From contig NZ_JTHN01000096.1 in NCBI RefSeq assembly GCF_001399685.1, forward strand, positions 59,222 through 123,221: 64,000 bases of DNA, given 5' to 3'. The notes under the pieces were generated by a model. That model saw only the letters and a list, made by a program, of their open reading frames with translations, had not been told where the DNA came from and searched no databases. Shown here one piece after another: positions 9,408 to 16,726 of this stretch. Made by a program: the position numbers and the translations under genes. Positions within the stretch are counted from its first letter, which is position 1; every line of letters begins with the position of its first letter. The stretch is from Paenibacillus sp. A3. GTDB taxonomy: Bacteria > Bacillota > Bacilli > Paenibacillales > NBRC-103111.

Positions 9408-10328
9408 TCATACCTCCAGCTCCATGCCGTCGTATCCGATTTCGATGCCGAGCGCAAGCAGCGTATGGCATTCGGCCGACGCGGGATTCAGTATCGGATT
9501 GGTGTTGTTGATGTGCACGTAAATTTTACGCGCCGCGGTCAAGCGGGCAAGCCGGTGCAGGCTCCCGTCCGTTCCGTCGATCGGGACATGCCCCATGTCC
9601 CAAGCGGCCAGCTCCGAGACGCCCAGCCCCTTCAGCTCGTCGGCCTGCCAGAAGGTGCCGTCCAGCAAAATGCAGTCCGCATCCGTCAGCATCCGCTCCA
9701 GCTCGTCCGACCAAGCCTCGACGCCCGGGGCGTAGACGGCTTTGCCGCCGGTCAGCCGGTCCTCAAACCGGTAGCCGACGACCCAGGCCGGCGCTTCCCC
9801 GCCTCCGTCCCCGCCCAAGCATCCGTAAGCGTAGCGGGGCGCCTTGGACCCGAGGCAGAAGGGGGTAACCTCCAGCCTTCCGGCGAACAGGGCAAATGGA
9901 ACGCCGGGCGTCATTTCCCGCCAGCGCGCGCCCGCATAAGGCTCCAGCATATGGCGGACGGGAAACGGCCCGGCCAGCGCTTGCATAACCGGACCGGTCA
10001 CAAAAATGTCCAGCTGACCGCCCTCCCTTAAACTAAGCAGCCCGATCGTATGATCGAGCTCGGCATCGGTCAGCAGGACCCCCGCAATCGGCGTGCTGCG
10101 GAGCCCCGGTCCGGGCCGAAGGGGGGGCTGCGATTCAATCTGCTGGCGGATATCCGGCGTAGCGTTGATCAAATACCATGCGGCTCCGTCGCTGCTGACG
10201 GCCACGCTGCTTTGCATCCGGGTAAGCGCCTGTCCGTCGCGGGCGCGTGCCAAGCGGCAGTTGGGGCAAGCGCAGTTCCACTGCGGGAAGCCTCCCCCGG
10301 CTGCCGTCCCGATAATTTTGAGAAGCAT
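9408..10328 (-). CDS. pqqB: PqqB, metallo-beta-lactamase-fold PQQ biosynthesis protein
   Basis: A 306-residue protein starting with the PqqB hallmark GTAAGGGFPQWNC followed by CPNC, which binds metal. LLTDAELDHTIGLLSLREG and the C-terminal YVHINNTNPILN are also typical. PqqB is a non-haem iron hydroxylase acting on the Glu-Tyr intermediate. AAGGGGG lies ahead of the start. The gene is separated from pqqA by a ~77-base leader containing two hairpins. Confidence 0.95.
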   Translation of the reverse strand: MLLKIIGTAAGGGFPQWNCACPNCRLARARDGQALTRMQSSVAVSSDGAAWYLINATPDIRQQIESQPPLRPGPGLRSTPIAGVLLTDAELDHTIGLLSLREGGQLDIFVTGPVMQALAGPFPVRHMLEPYAGARWREMTPGVPFALFAGRLEVTPFCLGSKAPRYAYGCLGGDGGGEAPAWVVGYRFEDRLTGGKAVYAPGVEAWSDELERMLTDADCILLDGTFWQADELKGLGVSELAAWDMGHVPIDGTDGSLHRLARLTAARKIYVHINNTNPILNPASAECHTLLALGIEIGYDGMELEV

Positions 10329-10352
10329 CCGTCGTCCCCCTTATAGAAGGGA

Positions 10353-10404
10353 TGCCGGATTTCTCCGGCAACCCGATTGTTGTGTGCTGCGGCTCAAGGA
10401 GCCG
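10353..10404 (-). promoter_or_regulatory. Two hairpins between pqqA and pqqB (possible attenuator or processing site)
   Basis: Reading along the minus strand, CGGCTC/GAGCCG closes a 3-base loop at 10404-10390. Next, TGCCGGA/TCCGGCA closes a GAAA tetraloop at 10370-10353. Neither is followed by a T run, so complete termination is unlikely. Such structures can give pqqA more transcript than pqqBCDE, a stoichiometry that would suit a peptide substrate. Confidence 0.55.
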
Positions 10405-10405
10405 T

Positions 10406-10477
10406 TTATTTCTGGCAGGCATAACCGGTTACTTCGGCACAAAGGTCGATGATTTTAGCTTTTGGCTTTACCCACAT
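10406..10477 (-). CDS. pqqA: PqqA, peptide precursor of PQQ
   Basis: A 23-codon gene too short for ordinary ORF calling. It begins MWVKPK and contains EVTGY, giving Glu15 and Tyr19 with the required three-residue spacing; these two side chains become PQQ. GGAGGG lies 8 bases upstream of the ATG. It sits immediately ahead of pqqB on the same strand, exactly where pqqA is expected. The remaining residues are typical of the family (MW-KP start, a Cys before the core, a short basic tail). Confidence 0.95.
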   Translation of the reverse strand: MWVKPKAKIIDLCAEVTGYACQK

Positions 10478-10692
10478 CGTCGTTCCCTCCTTCCTCACTC
10501 GAATTCCCGGTAAAGTACAATCCGGCTGCAAGCTGCCGCGGACGGCAGGAAAACGGGCGCATCGGACCGGGGGCCATGTCCACAATGTATCCTATTCGAA
10601 CGTCAGCAGTGATATGTATTTTTATGGAAAAACGACTCGGGTTTTGTTCAAAAGTATCCTCTTGGATTGTTTGACTAAACTTGTTTTTTAGC

Positions 10693-10722
10693 TTGGCCGG
10701 CTCCGCGTTTCTTCGCTACAAT
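10693..10722 (+). promoter_or_regulatory. Sigma-A-type promoter for the GNAT gene
   Basis: TTGGCC at 10693-10698 and TACAAT at 10717-10722, spaced by 18 bases. Confidence 0.55.
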
Positions 10723-10763
10723 AAAGGGATATCAAACCAAGACGAGAAGGAGAATTTGTTGAG

Positions 10764-11219
10764 ATGATACAGCAGTTGGACATGACGCAGCCTGCCGTGG
10801 CCGAGCAAGTGCTTCGGGTGCAGCTTCCGGCCTACCGGGTCGAAGCGGAACTGATCGGCTTCGACGGCATTCCCCAGCTCCGGGACACGGTTCAGACGTT
10901 GATGCAAGCGGAGGAGACGTTTTACGGCTATGCTGCGGACGGGACATTGGCGGGGGTCGTTGCGGTCGAAAAGGAGGAGGACGTGCTTCACATTACCCGG
11001 TTGGTCGTGCATCCGGATTATTTCCGCAGAGGCATCGGGAGAAGCTTGGTTCAGTACGCGCTTGAATCCGAACCGGGCATCCGCAAATTTGCGGTGAGCA
11101 CGGGGGCGAAAAATGTGTCGGCCATTTCGTTATACAAGCAATTCGGATTTGCGGAGACCAAAGACGTCGAAGTCGCGCCCCAGGTGTTCATTACCATATT
11201 GGAAAAAGAAGTTAATTAA
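10764..11219 (+). CDS. GNAT family N-acetyltransferase
   Basis: A 151-residue protein. The acetyl-CoA-binding motif A is seen as ITRLVVHPDYFRRGIGRSLVQYAL around residues 76-100, and motif B as YKQFGFAETK near 128-137. It transfers an acetyl group from acetyl-CoA to an unknown amine. GGAG lies 11 bases ahead of the start. It is monocistronic, with its own promoter and terminator; the substrate cannot be told from the sequence. Confidence 0.85.
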   Translation: MIQQLDMTQPAVAEQVLRVQLPAYRVEAELIGFDGIPQLRDTVQTLMQAEETFYGYAADGTLAGVVAVEKEEDVLHITRLVVHPDYFRRGIGRSLVQYALESEPGIRKFAVSTGAKNVSAISLYKQFGFAETKDVEVAPQVFITILEKEVN

Positions 11220-11251
11220 TCCGGCTTGCGGCCGGAATTTACGATGCTACT

Positions 11252-11288
11252 AACCCGTCCTTATGGGCTTCATAAGACGGGTTTTTTC
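11252..11288 (+). terminator. Terminator after the GNAT gene
   Basis: AACCCGTC/GACGGGTT arms with additional ATAAG pairing form the stem, followed by TTTTTTC. Confidence 0.8.
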
Positions 11289-11326
11289 GTTTGAAAATGG
11301 CTGCTACGGCGGAAAAGCCGGGAACA

Positions 11327-11389
11327 TTTTTTGCCCGGGCGGATTTACAAGAATTGAGCCTTGCCGAGCGGACGGCGTTTCTGTAAGTA
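11327..11389 (+). promoter_or_regulatory. Shared bipartite regulatory element and promoter ahead of the PL8 lyase (copy A)
   Basis: TTTTTTGCCCGG at 11327-11338, a 9-base spacer, then CAAGAATTGAGCCTTGC at 11348-11364. The last bases run into a -35-like TTGCCG (11361-11366), which is 17 bases from a weak -10 TAAGTA (11384-11389). The identical blocks with identical spacing recur at 22013-22075, ahead of the sugar importer. The position just upstream of and overlapping -35 suits a class-II activator such as an AraC-type protein. Confidence 0.7.
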
Positions 11390-11473
11390 TAGAGATGCAA
11401 TAGCGGCCGGAGTCCCGCGCGTTCTGCTTGAACTGGGGGGACGTTTGGCCGAAAGCCGCTGGGAGGGACCGGA

Positions 11474-14400
11474 ATGAAAATGAACATGGTGAAAATTTTG
11501 ACGATCCTGGCATTAGTGATGCCCGGCTGGTTTGTCCCGACAGGAGGAGGGATCGGGATGGCCGCTACAGGGAGCTTGGTGTTGAACGGCGATTTTGAAA
11601 CCGTTGTCACGGACAGCTCCGGAAAGTGGACGGGAGGGAAAGCGCCGTCCAACTGGACAGGCGGATTCAAGGTCGGCGGTGGCGCCTTCGCTGTGGACTC
11701 AACACAAGCGCACGGCGGTACGAAGGCCCTGAAGCTGTCCGGAAGCGCGACGTCGGACCGGGCTTCCGTCACGCAATCGCCGCTTGTCACACCGAATAAA
11801 AGCTATAAGCTGTCTTTGTGGATGAAGACGGACAACGTGAACGCCGGAAGCGGCGGCATGTATGTCCGGACGCAGTATCTTTATTATAACGGCTCTACGA
11901 ACACGAAAATCAGCGACGGCCCGTTAACGCCGAAACTAAAAGGAACCAGCGATTGGCAGCCCTACGATCTATATCTGACGATTCCGTCGAACGTGAACAA
12001 AGTCGTGGTGGAGCCGATTTTTGATTTTGCTTCCGGCACCGCTTGGGTGGACGATGTGACGCTCACGGAGTGGACCGGGGCGACCGGTATTGCTTTGGAA
12101 CCAACCGCAGTATCCGTCGAAGTGGGGAAAACCGCGCAGCTGACTCCGGTCATTACGCCGAGCAGCGCGGCATCCGGCGTAACGGTGCTCTGGTCGTCGT
12201 CCGACGCTTCGGTCGCTTCCGTATCGGCTGCGGGCTTGGTTACGGGCAACCAGGTCGGTACCGCTACCATTACCGCCCGGACCGATGACGGCCGTTTGTC
12301 GGCGCAATCGATCGTCAGCGTAGAAAGCGCCCAAATGATGCAGGCTTACGATACGATCCGGCTGAAATGGCTGGACAAGCTGACGGGCGGTACAGGTTAT
12401 GATCCTGCGGATGCCGACTACGCTTATTTTCTGAACAATCTGGCTTCCTCTGTCAGCAATGCGGAGCAAACCGGATTTTGGAACAAGCTGAACACGGCGG
12501 CGGGACGCACGTATCTCTGGAGCGATCTGGCCAGCACGACGGTCTCCGCGCAGATGACATCGAATTTCTCCCGCTTAAGAACGATGGCGGTCGCTTATAA
12601 GACGCCTTACTCGGCCTTGTACAACAATCCGGCGCTGAAGAAGGATCTTGTCGAGGCAATGGACTGGATGTACGCGAACCGGTACAACGAGAATAAAACG
12701 CCGTATGACAACTGGTGGGATTGGGAGATCGGGGCGGCTCAAACCATTAACGATATTCTTGTGCTGCTGTATGACGATCTGAGCCCGGCGCAGGTGGAGC
12801 AGTACATCAGGGCGATCGACAAGTTTTGCCCGGACCCGGTCTATTCCTCTGTTCTCGGAGTGAAAGGCAAGAAACAGAACGGCGCGAACCTGCTGGACAA
12901 AGCGCTGGTCGTTACGCTTCGCGGCGTGATCGGCAAGAACGGCGCGAAAATAGTACAGGGCCGCGATGCGATCGGCAGCGAGTTCGTCTATACGACGAGC
13001 GGCGACGGGGTGTACCGCGACGGCTCGCTGGTGCAGCACACGAACATCGCTTATACCGCAGGGTACGGCGGGGTGTGGCTGAAGGGCGCTGCGGATATGG
13101 GCTACATGCTGAACGGCTCGCCCTGGCCGATTACGGACCCGCGGACGAACACCGTGTACGATTGGGTGAGTCAAAGCTTCGAGCCGATCATCTATAACGG
13201 GCTTGCGCTCGATATGACGAACGGGCGGGGTATTTCCCGGCAGACCGCGGGCTCCGCACGGGGGCTCATGATGACCATCCTGCGCATGTCCGACGGCGCA
13301 CCGGCGGATAAAGCGGCTGCTTACCGCAGCATGGTCAAGGAATGGATTACGAAGGATCGAATCACGACGAATTATTATCAGGCGTCCTCGTCGATTTATG
13401 AAATCAAGCTGCTGAAAGGATTGTTGAACGATCCCAGTGTACAGCCGCGCGGCGAGCTGGTGAAGAGCCAGATCATGGCGGGCATGGACAAAGTGTTTCA
13501 TTTCCGTCCCGGTTACCTATTCGGCGTCAGCCTCTTCTCCGACCGGATCTCCTCGTTCGAGAAGGGCAACGGCGAGAACCTGAAGGGCTGGTTTACGGGC
13601 GTAGGCATGACGTATTTGTACAATGAGGATCAGACGCAGTACCGCAACGATTTTTGGCCGACGGTGGACTCATTCCGGCTGCCGGGCACGACGACGGACG
13701 GCTCCGGTAAAACGCTGACGGCAACCGATTGGGCGAGCTACCCCAACACCCAAACGTGGGTGGGAGGTTCCACCATGGACGGTCTGTACAGCGCGGTCGG
13801 GATGGACTTTACGCTCAAGAAGCTCACCGGCAGCGATCTGCAGGGCAAAAAATCTTGGTTCCTGCTCGACGATGAAATCGTCGCGCTCGGCGCCGGCATT
13901 ACCTCTACGGGCAGCAATCCCGTTGAGACCATCGCCGACAACCGGAAGCTCACGGATGGGAACGACAACATCCTGACGATCGACGGCGCCATCGTGCCGA
14001 AGGAGACCACAGATCTCAATCGGACGGTTCAATGGGCGCATCTGACCGGGAACGTCCCGGGGACGGATATCGGGTATTATTTCCCGAACGGCGCGAATGT
14101 GGCTGTGAAGCGGGAAGCGCGCACCGGAGCGTGGAAGGACATCAATACGGGGTTCAGCTCGACGCCGATCACCCGCAACTACCTAAGTCTGGCCTTCGCG
14201 CATGGCGTCAAGCCGGTGAACGCGGATTACGCTTACGTTCTGCTGCCGAACCGGAATGCGGCGGCAACCCAGAGCTACAGCGCGCAGCCGCCGGTGTCGA
14301 TTCTCGCGAACAATGCTCAGGTGCAGGCGGTGCGAAAGCCGTCGCTCGGGATCACGGCGGCGAATTTCTGGCAGGCCGGGACGGTCGATTCGTTGACGGC

Positions 14401-16591
14401 GCGAAATCCGGTTTCCGCGATGGTGAAGGAGCGGAATGGAGAAATCACGCTCTCCGTTTCCGATCCAACGCAGAAGCAATCGTCGGTGACTGTCGAGTTG
14501 AACCGCAGCTCGCTGGTGCCGGTAAGTCAGGACGGCACGGTGCAGGTCGTTCAGACCTCGCCTACGCTGGTCGTACAGATCAACGTGGCCGGTTCGGCAG
14601 GGGCGACACACACGATCAAGCTGCGCGATCCGCTCGTCCCGCACTGGGAGGGCGGTGTGCTGCAGGCCACTGGCGTCTCGGAAACCGGCGTATCCCTCGC
14701 CTGGTCCGGGGCGGTGACGAGCACGGTAACCGATGCGACGTACCGCATCTATCAGAACGGAGCCCCGATCGCCAGCGTCAGCGGCAGCACTTACGGGTAT
14801 GACGTGCGCCAATTGGCGCCAGGCACGACTTATACGTTCGCCGTACAGGTGGCGGATGCGGGCGGACGCGTCAGCACTGACGGTCCGAGCGTAACAGTAA
14901 CGACTTTGCGTACGGAGCGGCCGGATACGGCCGCTCCTACGTGGCCGTTGGGCAGCACGCTGACCGCTGCGGAAGCGAACCGCGGCGAAGTCACGCTCGC
15001 TTGGACGCCTGCGGCCGATGACAACGGCATAGCCGGATACCGCGTCGGCTGGGGCGCCAGTCAATCGGCTACCGTGGCCGGCAGCGTGTATTCGACCGTG
15101 ATCCGGGGCTTGGCCCCGAACACGTCGTATACGTTCCGCGTCGAGGCGGTGGATGGCGCGGGCAACTGGAGCGCCGGAGGACCTAGCGTGACGGTGACCA
15201 CGGCGGGCTTGGAGCCCGAGAAGCCGGGTCCCGGCCCGAACCCGGGGCCGAAGCCTGGCCCTGGACCGGGCCCAACGCCTGAGCCTGGACCAGGCCCAAG
15301 CCCTGGACCGTCGCCGAAGCCTGATTCGAGCTCGGATTCGGATTCCGGCTCGGACTCGGGCTCGTCAACACCCGAGGCTTCGCCGAGTCCCACTCCGCAG
15401 CCCGGAGCATCCGGCTCTGCTGCGGCGGGATCGAACGATCCGTCGAAGAAGCCCGGGACGATCGTCGTGAAGGAAGAGGAGCTTCGGAAGGTTGCGGATG
15501 GCAAAGTGACGCTGCGCATGGACGAATCGGCGTCGGAACTGGCGCTCCCGGCACAAGCGGCCTCCTTGCTGCGGAACAACCCGCTGGAAGTGGAAATCGG
15601 CAAGGCAGCGCTCACGATTCCAGCCGCCGTGCTGGAACAAATCAGCGGCAGCCTGCCTTCGGATACGGCGGACGCGCGGATTGTGCTGCGTCTGCGTCCG
15701 GCGGCAGAGCAAGCGGTCGCGCCGAATGCGGCCAAGCCCGACCTGTCGTCGGAGCTGCGCTTGGCAGGGACGGTGTATGAGATGCAAATCGGCGCGGTTG
15801 CGCCAAACAAGCCGGCCTTCCGTCCGGAGAAGTTCTCCGCGCCGATCGTGCTGAAGCTGCCATACGATGCCGCCCGGACAGCCGATCCGGACCGGCTGGG
15901 CATTTACGCCTATAACGAAACGTCGAAGACATGGGATTTTGTCGGGGCGAAGGTCGATAAAGCGGCAGGTACGGTATCGGCAGCCGTTACGGCATGCTGC
16001 ACGTTCGCCGTACTGGATTACGACAAATCGTTCGCGGATGTGCCGGAGGACCATTGGGCGCACCGCACGCTGAAGGTCATGGCCTCCAAGCATATCGTCA
16101 GCGGTGTGACGGAACGCGAATTCAACCCCCAAGGAGCGACGACGCGTGCGGAATTTGCCGCCATGCTCGTTCGCTCCCTTGGACTGAAAGCAACCCCGTC
16201 GGGGACGTCTTTCCGCGATGTAGACCCGAAGGCGTGGTATGCGGACGCGATTGCGGCCGTTCATGAAGCGGGAGTGGTCGACGGGGTGACGGGCACGTCG
16301 TTTGCCCCGGGCGAACCGATCACCCGGGAGCAAATGGCCGTCATGCTGATGCGGGCTTACGCTTTCCAGGGCGGCAAGGCGGCGGCGCCGGATGTACAGC
16401 AACTTGCAGGCTACCGGGACGCCGGACAAATTTCCGCATGGGCGGAGGACGCGGTCCGGCAGGCCGTTAAGCTCGGCTTCCTGCAGGGGCAGGCGGAAGA
16501 CCGGCTTGCTCCGCAAGTTCACGCGGTACGCGCCGAAGTCGCTCAAGTGCTGCTGCACATGATCACGGCAGCCGACCCGCAGGGGAAGTAG
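11474..16591 (+). CDS. SLH-anchored multidomain PL8 polysaccharide lyase
   Basis: A 1705-residue secreted enzyme. In order: signal peptide (1-~32); jelly-roll carbohydrate-binding-like module (~35-200); bacterial Ig-like domain (~205-287); PL8 lyase core (~290-1040); two fibronectin type III domains (~1055-1147 and ~1154-1242); a Pro/Gly/Ser/Asp-rich linker (~1243-1335); a beta-rich domain (~1340-1510); three SLH repeats (~1518-1699). PL8 enzymes cleave uronate-containing polysaccharides (hyaluronan, chondroitin or pyruvylated xanthan side chains) by beta-elimination. The catalytic set is intact: Asn472 in NGANLLDK, His522 in LVQHTN and Tyr531, with the aromatic patch NWWDWE at 413. The SLH repeats should hold it on the cell wall. 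GGGAGG lies 7 bases ahead of the start. The exact substrate is undecided. Confidence 0.92.
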   Translation: MKMNMVKILTILALVMPGWFVPTGGGIGMAATGSLVLNGDFETVVTDSSGKWTGGKAPSNWTGGFKVGGGAFAVDSTQAHGGTKALKLSGSATSDRASVTQSPLVTPNKSYKLSLWMKTDNVNAGSGGMYVRTQYLYYNGSTNTKISDGPLTPKLKGTSDWQPYDLYLTIPSNVNKVVVEPIFDFASGTAWVDDVTLTEWTGATGIALEPTAVSVEVGKTAQLTPVITPSSAASGVTVLWSSSDASVASVSAAGLVTGNQVGTATITARTDDGRLSAQSIVSVESAQMMQAYDTIRLKWLDKLTGGTGYDPADADYAYFLNNLASSVSNAEQTGFWNKLNTAAGRTYLWSDLASTTVSAQMTSNFSRLRTMAVAYKTPYSALYNNPALKKDLVEAMDWMYANRYNENKTPYDNWWDWEIGAAQTINDILVLLYDDLSPAQVEQYIRAIDKFCPDPVYSSVLGVKGKKQNGANLLDKALVVTLRGVIGKNGAKIVQGRDAIGSEFVYTTSGDGVYRDGSLVQHTNIAYTAGYGGVWLKGAADMGYMLNGSPWPITDPRTNTVYDWVSQSFEPIIYNGLALDMTNGRGISRQTAGSARGLMMTILRMSDGAPADKAAAYRSMVKEWITKDRITTNYYQASSSIYEIKLLKGLLNDPSVQPRGELVKSQIMAGMDKVFHFRPGYLFGVSLFSDRISSFEKGNGENLKGWFTGVGMTYLYNEDQTQYRNDFWPTVDSFRLPGTTTDGSGKTLTATDWASYPNTQTWVGGSTMDGLYSAVGMDFTLKKLTGSDLQGKKSWFLLDDEIVALGAGITSTGSNPVETIADNRKLTDGNDNILTIDGAIVPKETTDLNRTVQWAHLTGNVPGTDIGYYFPNGANVAVKREARTGAWKDINTGFSSTPITRNYLSLAFAHGVKPVNADYAYVLLPNRNAAATQSYSAQPPVSILANNAQVQAVRKPSLGITAANFWQAGTVDSLTARNPVSAMVKERNGEITLSVSDPTQKQSSVTVELNRSSLVPVSQDGTVQVVQTSPTLVVQINVAGSAGATHTIKLRDPLVPHWEGGVLQATGVSETGVSLAWSGAVTSTVTDATYRIYQNGAPIASVSGSTYGYDVRQLAPGTTYTFAVQVADAGGRVSTDGPSVTVTTLRTERPDTAAPTWPLGSTLTAAEANRGEVTLAWTPAADDNGIAGYRVGWGASQSATVAGSVYSTVIRGLAPNTSYTFRVEAVDGAGNWSAGGPSVTVTTAGLEPEKPGPGPNPGPKPGPGPGPTPEPGPGPSPGPSPKPDSSSDSDSGSDSGSSTPEASPSPTPQPGASGSAAAGSNDPSKKPGTIVVKEEELRKVADGKVTLRMDESASELALPAQAASLLRNNPLEVEIGKAALTIPAAVLEQISGSLPSDTADARIVLRLRPAAEQAVAPNAAKPDLSSELRLAGTVYEMQIGAVAPNKPAFRPEKFSAPIVLKLPYDAARTADPDRLGIYAYNETSKTWDFVGAKVDKAAGTVSAAVTACCTFAVLDYDKSFADVPEDHWAHRTLKVMASKHIVSGVTEREFNPQGATTRAEFAAMLVRSLGLKATPSGTSFRDVDPKAWYADAIAAVHEAGVVDGVTGTSFAPGEPITREQMAVMLMRAYAFQGGKAAAPDVQQLAGYRDAGQISAWAEDAVRQAVKLGFLQGQAEDRLAPQVHAVRAEVAQVLLHMITAADPQGK
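15211..15366 (+). repeat. Low-complexity Pro/Gly then Ser/Asp linker-coding repeat
   Basis: Imperfect short tandem units encode PGPGP-, PGPS- and SDSG-type runs inside the PL8 gene. This is a flexible spacer between the catalytic part and the cell-wall anchor and may vary in length between strains. Confidence 0.7.
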
Positions 16592-16664
16592 GCGTTTGCC
16601 AGATAAATTATAGAAAGCCATCTACGCGGGCGCGCCGTGCCTTTTGACCGGTGCGCCTGTGGTC

Positions 16665-16694
16665 TTGCCAAACGGCCGGATGACGCATTAGACT
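16665..16694 (+). promoter_or_regulatory. Candidate promoter of the AraC-type sensor gene
   Basis: TTGCCA at 16665-16670 and TAGACT at 16689-16694, 18 bases apart, upstream of the start at 16727. Confidence 0.45.
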
Positions 16695-16726
16695 AAAGTG
16701 GAGAAAGCGAGGGGGAGTCATACACC

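Noticed and set aside
15211..15366. CRISPR-like or mobile repeat in the PL8 gene
   Set aside because: The repeats are short, imperfect, in frame and encode a Pro/Gly linker; there are no spacers.
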